Shown: piece by piece, positions 20,401 to 35,400 of the stretch
How positions within the stretch are numbered: the stretch's first letter is position 1
How the letters are laid out: the number at the start of each line of letters is the position of its first letter
Assembly (NCBI RefSeq): GCF_001999765.1
Contig: NZ_KV908323.1
Span: 376,585 to 440,584, forward strand
DNA length: 64,000 bases
Source of the DNA: Sinomonas mesophila
GTDB lineage: Bacteria > Actinomycetota > Actinomycetes > Actinomycetales > Micrococcaceae
Direction: 5' to 3'
Translations under genes and position numbers: made by a program
The notes under the pieces: model-generated
Seen by the model: the letters and a program-made list of their open reading frames with translations, nothing else
Told to the model about the DNA's origin: nothing
Databases searched by the model: none

Positions 20401-23400
20401 CGGGCGGCGTCCTCCGCGACCGGAACGGTCGTCGTCGGCGGCACCGGCGTCACGGTCAAGGCCGTCGGCGACCGCGACACGATCCACGGCGATACGCTCA
20501 ACGTCGCGGTGGGGGGCGGCGCCTCCGTCGGCTTCACCCTCTCCATGGCCACGAGCGACCGCGACACGGAGGCCGCCCTCGGCGGATCGGTCACGACCAG
20601 CGGCGCGGTCCTCGTCGAGGCGGACGCCCTCAACGCCGCCACGGCCAGCACGCCGGGCGTCACGGTCGGCCTCGCCGCCATCTCCGCCATGATCCCGATC
20701 GCGACCGTGTCCGGGCACACGACGGCGACGGTCACCGGCACGGTCGGCGGTTCCTCGTCGACGACGGTCCACGCGATCGGCGCAAGCCACGCCCGGGCGG
20801 ACGTCCTCGTCGTCGGCATCTCCGGCGCGGGCGTGAGCGTCGCCGTCGCCCGCGCCGAGGTCTCCGCCGGGGCCGACATCGCGGCGCGCGTGGCAGCGGG
20901 CGCGTCCATCACGTCGACCGGCGCCGTGAACGTCACGGCCGAGATGAAGGGCGCGAACCTCCGCAACGAGGCGATCGCCGAGGGCGAGAACGTCGCCGCC
21001 GCGCTCTTCGGGACGGCCGCCGTCTTCGCCGCGCAGGCCACCGTGGGCGGGGCCGTGACGGCCGACCTCGACGGGAACGTGACGGCGTCGTCGTCCATCC
21101 TCGTCAAGGCCAAGGGTGCCAACTACGCCAAGGGCGACCTCATCGTCGTCGCAGGCGGCGGCCTCGCCGGCATCGCCGTGAGCGTCGCGGACGCCCAGGT
21201 GACCCCGTCCGCCGTCGTCCGGGCGCGCTCGGCGGACCCGGACAACAACCAGGCCATCGCCAGCGCCGGCGGCATCACCCTTCAGGCCGAGTCGTCGAAC
21301 CGCGCCATCACGACGACGGGCATGGCGGCCGGCGGCGGCCTCGCCGGCGTCGCGGTGTCCGTGCCGACGGCGCGCGTCGCCGGGGCGACCGAGGCCTCCC
21401 TCGAGGGCAACGCGACGGCCGGCGCGGCCGGCGTGACCGTCACGGCGACGAGCTCGAACCGGGCGACGAACGACGTCGTCGTCGTGAGCGTCGGCGGCCT
21501 CGCGGGCGTCGGCGTCAACGTCGCCGAGGCCGAGGTGACCGCCGCCGCGGCGACGAACGCCCTCGTCCGGCCGAACGCCGTCGTGAGCGCCCCCTCCGGC
21601 GTCGTCCTCGTGGCCGCCACGAGCGCGAACGTCGCCCGTGCCACGTCGACCTCCGTCGGGCTCAGCGCCGGGGCCACCGTGACCGTCCAGCGCAGCACCG
21701 CGACCGCGGCGGGGCCCACGAGCGCGCAGTTCGACGGCGACATCCCCGCCACGACCACCAAGACGGGCGGCCTCACGGTCCGGGCGCGCGGCTACGGCCA
21801 GGCCATCACGGACACCAAGGTCGCCTCCGCGGCCATCGGCCTCGCGGGCACGGCCGTCGTGGCCGACGCGACCGTGAGCGGAAGCCTCGACGCCGTCGTC
21901 GGCTCCAGCGCGGGCGTCGACGTCTCGGGCGCGATCACGATCGACGCGCAGCTCACCGCCAACCCGGACAACGGCCAGCAGAACTACGCCCTCGGCGCCG
22001 TCTACGGCATCGCCGCCGGCAGCATCTCGGGCGGCCTCGTCCTGGTCGACGCCACCGTCTCGGGCTCCGTCAGGGCGAAGCTCAACGGCGCCGTCGCGGG
22101 CTCCGGATCGATCACGATCAACGCCGACGCGACGATGCTGGCCGACGCCGACTCGACCTTCGTCGGCATCGGCGGCCTCGCCCTCTCGGGCACCCAGACC
22201 GTCGCGGACATCTCGGCGGAGACGGTCGCCGGGGGCGACGCCGGCACCGCCTGGACGTCCGGGGCCTTCACCGTCACGTCCGATTCCGCGTACACCGCCA
22301 CCTCCGAGTCCGACGGCCCGACCATCGGCCTCGGCACCGTCGACGTCAAGCTCCCGCGGGCCACCGTGAGCGGCTCCACCAAGGCCAGCTACCTCGGGCA
22401 GGTGTCCAACGGGACCTCCGCCTCGGCGACCGCCACGAGCCACAACACGGCGACCGCCGACGCCTCGGAGATCATCGCCGTCGGCATCGTGGCCGTCTCG
22501 GTCGCCTACGCGCTCGCGAACGTCACCGCGACCACCGAGGCGGCCCTCGGCGGGGCGCAGGTGGGCGCCGGCGCGGTGACGGTGAGCGCGACGAGCGACG
22601 ACGACGCGACGGCGACGGCGGGTGGCCTCGCCGCCGGCGGGCTGTCCGTCGCGCTGCTCCAGCCCGACGCCCAGGTGCTCGGCACGACGCGCGCGTTCGT
22701 GGGGAACTCCAAGACGGTCACCGCCGGCTCGCTCACGATCACGGCCACGGCCACCCCGGATGCCACGGCCGAGGCCGCGATGGTCGGCATCACCATCGCG
22801 GGCGGCTTCGACTCGAGCCCGCGCGCGAGCGTCGGCGGGACGACCGAGGCGTACATCGGGTTCGACGAGACCGTTGACCTGGGATCCGGGGCCGCCGTCC
22901 TGACAGCGACGAGGACGGCCAATGCCTCGGCGACCGCGAGCCGCACGACGGCGGCGCTCATCGAGGTCGCCTTCGTGGACCTCGTCGCGACAACCCAGGG
23001 CACGATCGCCGCGTTCATCGACGACCGGGCCGACGTCACGGCCGGAAGCGTGGCCCTCGTGGCCGGCGGGACGAGCACCCCGACGGCGAACACGGCCGCG
23101 ATCGGGATCAAGCTCGCCGGCGTCTCGGGGTCGCAGGCCCAGGCCAAGGACCTCACGAACGTCCTCGTCCGGATCGGCCCTGCCGAGGGCGTCCTCGCCG
23201 CCGACGCGGGCGACCCGGCCTCGGTGACGACCTCCGGCGCGGGCGTCTCCGCCATGGCGTCGTACACGTCGTCCCCGCTCGCGACGTCCTCGGCCGCCGG
23301 GTTCAGCCTCGCCATCGACGCCGCGATCGTGAAGGTCACGACCACGTCGTCGCCGACGGTCAGGGCGTTCCTCGGCGACAAGGCGCAGGTCGCCGCGAAC

Positions 23401-26400
23401 GGTTCGGGCGACGTGGCGTTCGTCGCGGCCACGACGGCGACGGCGATCGCCGACGCCAGGGGCTTCGGCGCCTCGCTCGGGGTGAGCGCAGGCCTCACGT
23501 CGACGTACGCGGTCCTCACTCCCACCGTCAAGGCCTTCACCGCCGGCGGCGGCTCGCTCTCCGGGCGCAACGTCAGGCTCGAGGCCCGCGCCAACGTCGA
23601 CGTGGCGGGCAACGGCCTGTCCCCGAACTACACGTTCGCGACCCTCGACGACGAGACCAACGCCGTCTTTGACACGTCCAACACCGTCGCCCCCGCCTTC
23701 GCCCGCGTGAGCCTAGGGGCGATCGGTCTCGCCGCCGGCGTGGCGGGCGGCTTCTCCGACGCGACCAACTCGCCCACCGTCGCGGCCAGCGTCGGAAGCG
23801 GCACGCAGGTCTCGGCGTCGACCCTCCTGACCGTCCTCGGCAGGGCCTTCGGCGACGCCCAGGTCGATGCGCTCGCCCTCCCGGCCGTGGGCCTCCTCGC
23901 CGGCATCGGCGTCGTTGAGGGCACCGTGACCTCGGGCGGCACGGTCGAGGCATTCTTCGACGGCACCTCCGGGACGATCGCGAAGGCCGACGTCGTGAGC
24001 CGGCTCAGCGCGAACCCGCGGATCCAGGGCCGCGCGGCGGGCGGCGGCATCGGCGCCGGCGTCTCCGTGGCGGACCTCGACGCCAAGGCCACCGCGACGA
24101 CCTCGAGCCGGGTCGGCGGCGTCCTCGTCGCCGTCGGGGACGTCACCGTCCTGGCCGACTCGAGGATCGCCGTCACGGCCACGTACAGGTCGGTCCAGAT
24201 CGCCGGCTTCGTGGCGGCAGTGGCGGGCAGCGTCACGGCCGTCGACTCGACCGAGACCCGGGCCACCGTGAGCGGGACGGGCCGCGCGCACAGCACGGCG
24301 GGCAGCGCCTCGGTCCTGGCCCACCACAACTACGACGGCACCGCATTCCTCGAGGCCAACGTCGTCGAGGCCGCGGCCAAGACCCTCACGATCTCCTTCG
24401 TCCTGGCCATCAGCGACGTCACGATGCTTGCCCAGGCCAAGGCGGCCGTCTATGCGACCGTCGAGGCCGGCGCGACGCTCGCGGCGCCGTCGGGCACGGT
24501 GGCGCTGCGCGCCCTGTCCGGCAACTACGCCTACTCGTCCTTCACCCGCACCCAGGGCGGCCTCGTGAGCGCGGCTCCCGACGCGGACCCGACGGCGGAG
24601 GCGGACGGGACGACGGAGGCGAACCTCCTCGGCCACGTCCGGGTGTTCGACGGCGTGACGAGCACGAGCGGCGCCGCAGCCCTCGTCGTCCTCGCCAAGG
24701 CCGACGACACCGCGTGGGCCGGCATGGACAACGCCGGCGGCGGGGTCCTGTCCATCGCCGATTCGAACTCGTCCGCCCAGGGGACGCCCACGGTCCAGGC
24801 CACGCTGGGCGGTGCGGCTTCGGTCATCATCGCCTCTGGGGACATCACGGCCCAGGCCCTGAGCCTGAACGACGCGGACGCGACCACGGAGAGCACCAAT
24901 GGAGGAGTGCTCAACCTCAACTTCTACGGTGCGACCGCCTCGATGGACGCGACCGTGAAGATGCTCGTCACCGGCGGGGCGCGCATCACGAGCCTCGGCG
25001 GCGCCGTCACGATCAACGCGACGAACAACCAGCCGGCGCCACCGGCGAGCGACGGCTCCTTCGACGCCTCCACGGTGTCCGGCAACACGATCACGTTCAC
25101 GCTCGTCCACAACGCCTACACGGGCCAGCTCGTCGCCTACTCGCCCGGCGGCGGGACGGCCATCGCCTCGAATCTCGCTGGCCGCAGCATCAACGTCATC
25201 GTCACCGGTGCCAACACCCTGCAGCTCGGCCTCGAGGTCACGTTCGCGGACCCGTCCGTCACCGTCGATCCCGTCACGGACATCATCGACTTCGGCCGCT
25301 CGCACCACTTCGAGACCGGCGACCTCATCGTGTACCAGCCGATCGATGCGGCTATCGGGGGCCTGGCGCCCGGGACCTACAAGGTCTACAAGATCGACGC
25401 GACCCGCCTCAAGCTGCAGTCCACCGCGATCGATGTGACCAACCCGCCCGAGGTGGTCGTGAGCGGCAGCGCCGTCGACGGCGTCAACCACACGCTCCCG
25501 GGCAGCCTCGCGAACGGCACCTACGTCACGTACCACGCGCCCCCGCCCGTCGGGGTCTTCACGAGCCGCTTCGTCGACGTCGCGAACTGCACGCCGCTCC
25601 CGTGCGACCCGGTGGACAACAATGTCATCTTCATCGGCCGCGACGCGGACGGCGACGGCAACCTCGACGACTCCGGCCTCGTGAGCGGGGCGCGCGTCAC
25701 CTACGTGGCGGCGGATGCGGCCAAGGCCATCGGGGGCCTGACCAGCGGCGGCACCTACTACGTGATCCGCGTGGACGGCCAGAACGTCCGGCTCGCATCG
25801 ACCTACTGCCGCGCTCGCGGGATCTCGGTCGGCGGGGACGGCGTCTGCGACAGCACGCCGGAGAGCGGTCCAGGGGCGGACGACGACGGCGCCGCGGGCA
25901 GCGCCGCGGTCGTCGCGATCAGCCTCACGCCGAACACGACGCCCGACTACGCCGCCGTCCGCCACACGCTCACGCGCTCGAGCGATGCCGAGATCGGCCT
26001 CCTCGACACCGGCCGCGGCTACTACGTCGTCGAGTCCACCGGGGCGACCTTCAAGCTCTCCCACACGCCGGGCGGTCCCGCCATCGCCATCACTGACGGC
26101 GGCGGCTACCCGCACATCTTCCGGGCCGAGGGCCTCAACCTCACCGGCGCCGGAACGGGGGTGCAGCGCTTCATCCTCCAGCTGACTTCCGGTACGGGGA
26201 CCCAGAGGCTCGAGGGCATCGGCGGCCCGAGCGGGGCCGGCAGCACGGGCGACGGCGTCGTCACGGCCACCGCGGCCGGCGGTGGCGGCGGCGCGATCAA
26301 CGTCGCGACGGCCTCGGCGGACGCCACCACGACCGTGACGGTCGAGCTCACGGTCGGCGCTGCCGCCCAGATCGCCGGCGACGACGTCACGATCACGACC

Positions 26401-29400
26401 CACGCGTACGCGGCGAGCAAGGGCATCGCCGGCAACGCCGGCGGCGGCGCCATCAGCATCGGCGACTCTGATGCCAGGGCCGCGGTCTTCGTCACCAACA
26501 CCCTGTCCGTCTCCGCCGGTGCCACGGTATCCGCCACAGACGACCTGCTCGTCTCGGCCAACAGCGACCTCAAGCCCAAGGTGCTCGCCTCGACGCAGCA
26601 GGGCGGCTTCGTCGGGGGCTCGTTCGGCGCGACCATCGCCCGGGCCGGCTACACGACCCAGACGGTCGCGGCCGGCACCTTCGTGGCCGGCGACCGTGCG
26701 ACCATCGAGTCCCACACCGCCGTCGACGGGTTCGCGGACTCGATCGCCGACGTCGGCGGCCTCGGTGCCTCGGCGGAGACGAAGGCCAAGGTCCTCGTGG
26801 GCCAGGGCGCCGACACGGCGGACACGCTCACCGAGGTCACGGGCGGAGTCACGGGCCGCCACGTCCGGATCGCAGCGTTCGTCGATCCGCTCAAGGCCTA
26901 TGCGCACACCTACACCTACGCGATCGCCCTCGGCGCCGACTCCGACGCCGATTCCGAGATCACCGTCGAGGGCCTCGCCCAGGCCTTCCTCGGCGCCTCG
27001 GCGAGCATCAACGGCCAGGTGGACACCGCCGTCGTCGGCGAATGGCGGCACATCGACCTCAACGCCGACGCCTTCGCCGAGTGCGACTGCGGCGGCGGGG
27101 AGACGGACTCGTACGCGAGGGTGAACCCGTCGCTCACGGCCAAGGTGGTGGGCCTCCACGGCGCGGTCATCACGACGTCGGACCTCACGGTCGCGGTGAA
27201 TGACCAGGCCGACCGGATCCGGCGTCACGCCGACACCGACGGAGGCTTCCTCGACTTCGGCAACGGCGGTGACGAGGTCGGCAGCAATTCCGGGCTCCTG
27301 CGGGACATCTTCTGGGAGGTCCGGGTCATCATGCTCGGCGAGCCCAACCCCTGGCTCGAGGTCGACGCGAGCGGCACCATCACCAAGATCGTCAACGTCA
27401 AGGTCTGCGCGAACGCGGCCATGACCTTCGGGTGCTTCGAGGACAACCCGCTCACGGGAACGCACACCCAGGGCCAGCTCACGGGAACCACGTTCTACGT
27501 GGACGACATCATCTACGACCACGGCGCGCAGGCCCGTTTCCTCGCGAACGACCTCAGCGCGCCCGCCGTCTCCGGGCCGTCCGGTCGCATCTGGGGTCGC
27601 GGAGGCCTCTTTGAGTTCCAGCAGACCTGGGACTACGTCAAGCTCCTGAACGCCTCGAACCTGAATATGGTCACGAACATCATCGATGCCGTGAACACGC
27701 TGAATGCGCCGACGATCGACATCCGCGTCGACACGATCCCGCCCGGCACCGGCGTCAACGCCCCGAGCCTGGACCCGACCGCCCCGGCGCCGTCCTTCGA
27801 CGGCGACATCGAGTACCGGTTCCCGCCGACGTGGATCCAGATCCGCAACACCTGCGCGTTCACGTGCCCGGTGCGGAACCCCTTCCTCCGGATCGACGAC
27901 TACATCGAGAACCCCCTCGGCCGCACGGAGATCACGAACGCGAGCGGGGACATCCTCTCCGGCAGCGGGAATGAGCTGATTCGGACCAACATCCTGGACC
28001 TCGAGGCGCCGCACGGCGACATCGGCCACCAGAGCCCGACGCACGCGAACCCCGACCCCGAGCGGAACCCGATCGCGGTCGAGCTCGTGAAGTTCATCCA
28101 TCCGGACCCTGAGTTCTGCGAGGGCCTCGGCCTGCCGGCGGCGCCGTGCCTCTACGAGGTCCAGCTCACCGTCGACGCCGGTCGCGACGCCGTCCTGGAC
28201 CTGACCGTGTTCCGCCGCACCGACGAGGCCCTCGGCAACGCGATCACGGTGCCGATCGAGCGCATCAACGCCGGAGACGACGTCGACGTCGTCGTCAACG
28301 ACAGCAAGTCCGGGAACGAGACCTCGGCGCTCACGCTCGTGACCGTGAACATGTACGACCCGGGGACCCCGTACTACGGGTACACGTACCTCAACCAGTA
28401 CAGCCCGGCCCTGACAGACAGCGGTCCGCTGTTCCCGTGCGGCGGTGGCTGCGGCACCGGTTCGGGCCAGTACGAGACCCACTTCCGGCCCGACGGATCC
28501 GACCCCGACCTCGCGCACATCCTGCGCGCCCTCGGCACGACCGCCGCGCAGGAGATTGAGTCGACGTACGCTGTCGCGGCCGTCCGAGCGGGCGACGACA
28601 TCGACATCTGCCATGTGACCACGGGCGGCGAGGAGCCCAAGACGTGCCTCACGACGCAGATCGACAGCGCGGGCCACGCCGTCACCGCCGACGTCCCCGA
28701 CACGACCGTCCACTTCGTCGTCAACACCGACGTCGCGTGGACGGGCGGCAGCCCGAGCTCGAGCCCCGTGGACGACCCGGGCATGGCGGCCAACGTCCCG
28801 CAGATCTTCCTGCGGACGAACGGGAACATCACGGCGACCGAGCTCGTCGGCGACATGCTCGTGGGCCACATCCATTCGACGAACGGCGACGTCACGCTGT
28901 ACTCGCCGCAGCGGATCCTCGACGCGGACGGCTGCCCGACCATCGACGTCACGGGCGTCAACGTCACCCTGACGGCTGGAACGGCGGGGGGTCTCGGCGG
29001 CATCGGCCTCGTGGGCGACTGGCTCGAGATCAACACGGCCGTCCTCGACCCGAGCTGGGACAGCGCGTCCGACGGCGTGCTCCGCGCCTACGACACGGCC
29101 GCCGACGACGCGATCACCCTGGGCGTCTACCTCGACGAGCTCACGGGCGACCTTCCGCTCTTCGAGGTCTTCACGGCCGGGAACGAGGCCCTGACAACCG
29201 GCAACGTGGGCCTGAGGACCGTCTCGGGCTCCGTGCTCAACGCGCGCGCCGACGACGGCGACAACGTCCGCGGGCAGAGCATCGACCTCGACGCCAACGG
29301 CGGATCGATCGGCCTCCAATCCAAGGACGTCACGATCGACTCCAACCGCGCGCCCCCGTTCGAGTGCGCCTTCCTCAACTGCGGCAACCACCCGACCACG

Positions 29401-32400
29401 GGAACCTCGGACCCGGCCCTCTCCGCCGAGGGCGACGACGTCGGCCTCGAGGCGGCGGGCGGCATCTGGCTCACGGAGACGGACGCGTACCTGCGCTTGG
29501 TCCTGGCGCACTCGCTCGCCGGCGACATCCGGCTGACGGTCCGCGAGACCGCGGCCACCGACGAGGATTTCTACCTCGTCGAGGACGGCGCGGCGCGCTT
29601 CGCCGAGTCCGCGACGCGGGGACCGAACACCGACGCCGACGCCCCGCGCGCCGTCCCGCACGGCACGGTCTTCGCCGAGAGCGGCAGCGTCGAGCTCCGG
29701 GTCGGCGACGACGTGGCCCTCCACGCGAACTCCCAGATCCTCGCCGACCGCGCGATCGACCTCCGCGGCGACCACGGCAACGCCGACACCGGCGGCACCC
29801 TCGCGGTCCCGGATCCCGAGTTCGGCACGAGCATGATCCTGCGCGGGCGCATCATCGCCGACTGCGTCGTGACTGCGGGCGGCCCCGGCGACGAGCCCCT
29901 GGGCACGTGCACGCCGAGCGCGGCCAACCCCGTCCCCACGCGCCAGACCAACATCTGGGGCAACGCCGACGTCGACACGTTCGACCTCGGCGACCCGTCA
30001 GGCCTCGACCTCACCCAGCCCGGCACGAAGACCACGTGGGGCAGCGCGGGCTACCTCTTCCTCGGCTCGAAGACCACGGTGCACGGCGCCGCGGCCCTCG
30101 CCCCGAACACGATGGCCGCCGACGGCGAGGACCGGTTCACCGTCTGGTACCTGCAGTCCATGGACGTGGTGACGTCGCCGACTGGTCTGCAGTCGAGCGG
30201 AACGATCGGCGCCGGCACCGGCGCGGGCCACACCCTGACCCTCGATGGCCAGGGCGAGACGGACTACTACGCGGTCTACACGAACGGCTCCCACGGCAGC
30301 ATCCGCAACTACGTCATCCAGATCCTCGACACGGGCCACGCGTCCAACGGCGTCGACGAGGCCGCCGTCTACGGCCACGACAACGCCGACCCGGCCTACA
30401 GCGGCTCCTCCGCGCCGGGCGTCAACCGGGCCACGGACGACATCTTCCTGCTCCGCGCCCTGACCTGCATCGACAACGAGGGCCCGTTCGGCCTCGCGGC
30501 GGGCGTCCCGGGCACGTGCACGTCCCCGACCGAGGCTGCGGACCGGCCCGCCTTCGTGGCTCTCCTCGCCGGCAGCGGCGCGGCCGACGGCGGGATCGGC
30601 GCCTACCGCGACCGGGTCGCCGGGAACGAGCCGTCCTGGATGGTCCAGCGGATCACGTACGACGCCGCGCTCAACGGCCGGCTCACGGTCTTCGGCCTCG
30701 GCGGCAATGACGCCTTCTCCTCCGACGACACGACGACGACGATCACGCTCGACGGCGGCGCGGGCAACGACACGTTCCAGATCGGACAGATCTTCGGGAC
30801 CCAACGCGACAGTGAGAACGCGCCCGACGGCGGTGGGCTGCTTCCGACCGACACCTTCCCGGCCCTCGTCCCGACGACGCGCGGCTGGCTCAGCCCCGGC
30901 ACCCACGCACCGCTGCTCGCGACGGGCGGCACGGGCAACGACCGGTTCACGGTCTACTCGAACCAGGCCGAGCTCCAGCTCAACGGCGACGACGACAACG
31001 ACCTCTTCGTGGTCCGCGCCTTCGCGATCGCCGCGGTCTGCGACACGGACGCGGACAACGTCGCCGGCTGCGGCCTCTCGGACGTGACCTTCGCGGGCGA
31101 CCCGGTCACGGGCGCGTTCCCGACGACGGTCCCGTTCGGCCAGTGCAGCCTCGCCAACGGCTACGTGCGCTACGACAGGAACGGCGACGGCGTCTGCAAC
31201 AACGCCGACGCGCACACGACCTTCACCCACGCCCCCGGCTCGAACGTGGACCTCGACTACACGATGTGGGCCGACGACGTCATCCCGCTCGACGCGAACG
31301 GCGTCGCCGTCCCCGTCATCGGGCTGGGCTTCTCGGTGGCCCGCCCGCTCGACATCCGCGCCGGCGGCGGCGAGGACGAGGTCCAGTACAACGTCAACGC
31401 GCCCGTCAACGTGGACGGCGGCACGGGCTTCGACAAGCTCGTCGTGGTCGGCACCGAATTCGCCGACGACTTCGCGATCACCGACCAGGGCATCTTCGGG
31501 GCCGGGCTCAACGTCAGCTACACGACCATCGAGATCGTCGAGGTCGACGGCCTCGAGGGCGACGACCAGTTCTTCGTCCTCTCCACGGCCTTCGGCGTCG
31601 CGTACCGGGTCATCGGCGGCCTCGGCTCCGACGCGATCTCGGTCGCCGGGGACGTCACCGCGGACATTGTCACGCGCGAGCTCGAGGGCCTCTCCGGCGC
31701 CGTCGACCACATCGTCACGAGCACCGACCCGCGCTACGACGGCATCGTCGTCGACGGCGTCCCGTACAACCTCGCGACGCCGGAGACGGGCGTCGTCGTG
31801 ATCCGCGAGACCGGCACCTCGACGAGCGTCCGCGAGGGCACGACGGCGGGCCCCATCACGCGGGTCGACTGGTACACGGTCGAGCTGAGCCACGCCCCGA
31901 CCGCCGCCGTCTACGTGACTGTCTCCGCCGCACGCTCGCCGCAGGAGGAGGCCGACGACGCGTTCGCGAACCCGGCCGGCTTCGGCCTCACCGACGGCGA
32001 GGCGGACACGGTCTGGCTGTGCGTCGGCGCCACGGATGCCCAGTGCGACGAGCTCTCCGAGTTCCAGCGCCACAAGGTCGTCAACGGCACGGTCGTCGAC
32101 GAGGAGGGACGCGCCGTAGTCCTCACCTTCCTGCCCGGCACGTGGAACATCCCGCAGCGGGTCTATGTGTGGGCCGTCGACGACCCGCGCTCGGAGGGCG
32201 ACCGCACCGTCGTCGTCCAGCACACCGTCATCGCCGCCAACCGGATCGCGGACGCCGCGTTCCACGGTGCGGCCGTCCGCCAGGTCAACGTCCGCGTCTA
32301 CGACAACGACACCCCGGGCGTGTATGTGACCCAGATCGAGCCCGGCGTCGGCGCGCCCAACAACTCGACGGCGGGCCGCGTCCTCGACGACCGCTCGCTC

Positions 32401-35400
32401 GTGATCGAGGGCACCCCCGTCGACGGCTCTGGGACCACGCAGCGGCAGGACGACCTGCTCGTCCAGCTCGCGAAGGACCCGGGCGCCGCGACCGTGACCG
32501 TCAAGATCACCATGGACGCCGCCTCGCAGGTCCTGCTCCAACTGGCCCTCGTGAGCCCGCTCCCGGCTGGCCGCTGGACCCAGGTCGTCGACGCAGACGG
32601 CACCCACTACCTGCTCACGTTCGACGGCACGAACTGGGACGTCCCCGTCCTGCTCCGGCTCACGGCCCGCCCGAACTCCGACCCGGGCGACCCGACCACG
32701 GCCGTCATCACGTGGGGCCAGGCGAACCCGACCTCGGCGTACCGCTTCCCGAACCTCCGCTCGGGCGTCCAGCGCACCGACGTCCTGGTGTACGACGACG
32801 AGACCGCCGGGGTCGTGACGATCCCGACCGGCGTGGACACCGTCGTCGTCCAGTGCGGCGACGCGGCCTGCACCGTCCCGGGCACCTACCCGAACCAGAC
32901 CGACGGCTACTGGCTGCGACTCACGACTCGGCCTACGGCGCCCGTCAACGTGGTGGTCACGCCGGACGGCCTCGTGGACGTCTACGGGATCATCGTGGGC
33001 GGCGTCCTGCAACTCGTGACCCCCGCCGACTACGCCGTGATCGGCGGCGACCTCCCGTCCCGCGTGTTCCTCGGCAGCCTCTCCTTCGGGGGCTCCACCG
33101 TGACCCGCGCCAACGGCTCCGACCTCGGAAGCTTCCTCGAGGAGGGCGTCGCGCCCGGGCAGCGGCTGCGCTTCGCGGCCTGCCCCGCCGGCGTCTACAC
33201 CGTCCTCACGGTGGCCCTCGACGGACAATCCTTCACCGTCACGCCCGTGCTGGGGGCGGGCTGTGGCGGTGTTGTCTCTGGCACCTCGATCAACGTCCTC
33301 ACCCGCTCGGGGCTGTGGGACGGCGCGGCGTCGTTCGGCATTGTGACGGGCGACGACGGGTTGGCGCACTACCGCCTGACCCGCGCCGACGGCTCGGGCT
33401 GGCTCGCCGACGGCTTCCTCGAGGGCCAGTGGGTCCAGATCTGCGACGCGGCGAGCGTGTGCGTGCGGGTCAAGATCCAGAACATCCGCGGCACGAATGC
33501 CGGCCACGACGAGCAGCTCGAGTTCCGCCCCACCTCCTACGACAGCCTCGCGGCTCTCGGCGCCGGGCCGTACACCGTGGTGCGGATCGCCGCCCGGGCC
33601 ACGTTCAGCGACGTCGACGCCGAACCGAACGCATGGTTCCGGGACCAGCAGGTCGTGCTCCGCGCGGACCTCGGCTACTACCAGCCGATCGTGCGCCAGG
33701 GCGTCAAGCAGTTCCCCGTGAGCCAGCACCTGCTCACGCGCCTTCGCGGCCCGCTCGCCGTCGAGGGCGGCGTCTCTGGCGCCGACCGCAGCCTCCAGCT
33801 CGGGCTCAAGCTCCCCGGCGAGCAGGATGGCCCGCTCTTCGCGATCGGCGCGCAGGCGCCCGAGGCGAAGCAGATCGACGTGCTGAACATCTACGGCGAC
33901 GGCTCGCAGGCCCACACCCGCGGCGCCATGACCTCCACGACCCTGCGCGGGCTGGGCATGGCAGGCGACCTCGACTTCGGCGCCTCCTACGGCGGGGCGC
34001 AGGGCGAGACGTTCGGCGAGCCGCAGGTCTTCCCGGGCGGCATCAGCTTCGGTTCGGTCGCCGTCGTCGACGGCGCGTACACGACCGACGGCGGGCGGAG
34101 CACGGTCGAGGTCCTCAACCTCTTCCTCGGCTCGGGCAACGACCGGCTCGACATCCAGGGCACGCTCCAGCCGGACGATGCCGTCAAGCTCACCGGCACG
34201 GTGGTCCTCGCTGCCTCGGCGGGCGAGTTCGGCTCGACGCACCGGCTCTCGCGGCCCGCGCCCTTCGACTGGAAGGCGCAGGGCTTCCTCGTGGGGCAGC
34301 CCGTGAGGATCGAAGATCAGAACACAGCGATGTCAGGCGCCTGGAAGGTCGTGGGCTTCGGCGACGACGACCCGTCTGACACGACCGACAGCACCGTCAT
34401 GTACCTCGCGCTGCTGTCCGGCACGGCGACGGCCGGCACCGCGCTGCGCACCGTCGTCGGCCTCGACACCCCCGTGACGTTCACCGGGCAGCTCACCTTC
34501 ACGGCGAACCTCACCAACGCTGCCGGGACGGTCGACGGCGGGACGCTCACCCGGGCCTCGGGCTCGTGGGCCGCGGACGGCTTCGTGGTCGGCCAGCTGC
34601 TCATGCTCGAGCGGCTCGGGGCTGCCGGCGTCCCGGAACTCGTCGGCCGGTGGCGGATCATGGAGATCTCCGCCGACGGCCTGACGCTCACACTCCGCCG
34701 CGGCGACGCCGTGGGCGATCCAAGCCAACCGGACACCGTCCTCTCGGGGACGTACACCGCCTTCGTCCCGGGCCCGCACGGCGGCCTGACGACCGTCCAC
34801 GGCGGCGGCAACGCCCCGCTGCAGAACGCCTTCGAGATGCAGCGCTCGCAGCCCACCCCGGCCCAGGCCGCGCAGTACCCAGGAGCGGGCCTCGTGCTCA
34901 CGCGGCTCGACGGCCGCCCGTGGGCCGTGACCGACGTCCTGCCCGGCTCGGGCTATGTGGCCGGCGCACCCTACGGCACCTACCAGCACGTCCAGCTCGC
35001 GGGCGAGTCCTTCACCCGCATGATCCTGGGCTTCGCCGACGCCGCGTGCCCGTTCGCTGACCCGTTCCCGCACTGCGGCGAGGGCGCCGTCGTCATCCTC
35101 TCCGGCCCGCTCACCGCCGTCACGGGCACCGTCCCGACCGACGTGCACGTCGCCGTCCCGTACGTGGCCACGGTGACGGCCCCGATGCAGGTCCGCACGC
35201 AGCCTTCTGCTGGAACCTCGTCTCTGAAGCTCACGTCCGGCGCGTTCTCCGCCGACTTCCTCGAAAGCATGCAGGTCCGCATCTCGGGCCTCGCCGGGCC
35301 GTTCACGATCGCGGGCTTCTCGGCGGACCGCTCCGAGATGTTCCTCGCCAACGCCGCGCTCGCCCCGACCGTGACCCTCGACGCCGACGGCATCGCCGTG

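Larger units (their letters stand above)
9940..27190 (+). repeat. Degenerate beta-strand repeat array of the giant protein
   Basis: About 5,750 residues follow a recurring pattern of roughly 60-80 residues. It comprises a Gly/Ala-rich hydrophobic strand (such as GVGASVALSIVNVSV or GGLAGVAVSV), a short AxIGxGAxVxAxGxVTVxA unit, then a variable Thr/Ser/Ala stretch. I estimate some 70-80 units by eye. Several units carry hydrophilic Lys/Asn/Gly/Ser loops (near 10700, 11800, 13000 and 14750) with a shared NQK-xx-A-x-LGxA motif. The alternation suggests a beta-solenoid or filament. Confidence 0.7.

Noticed and set aside
15345-22877. A 2,510-codon plus-strand frame overlapping the giant gene
   Set aside because: Almost only Arg, Gly, Pro, His and Asp, typical of a shifted frame of Gly/Ala/Val-rich sequence; the in-register frame has clear domains.
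23713-29775. A 2,020-codon open frame on the minus strand inside the giant gene
   Set aside because: Arg/Gly/Asp/Val-rich composition with no domain, signal or ribosome site; it is the antisense shadow of GC-biased codons. The same holds for the long frames at 17752-22443, 8416-12345 and 29998-34242.
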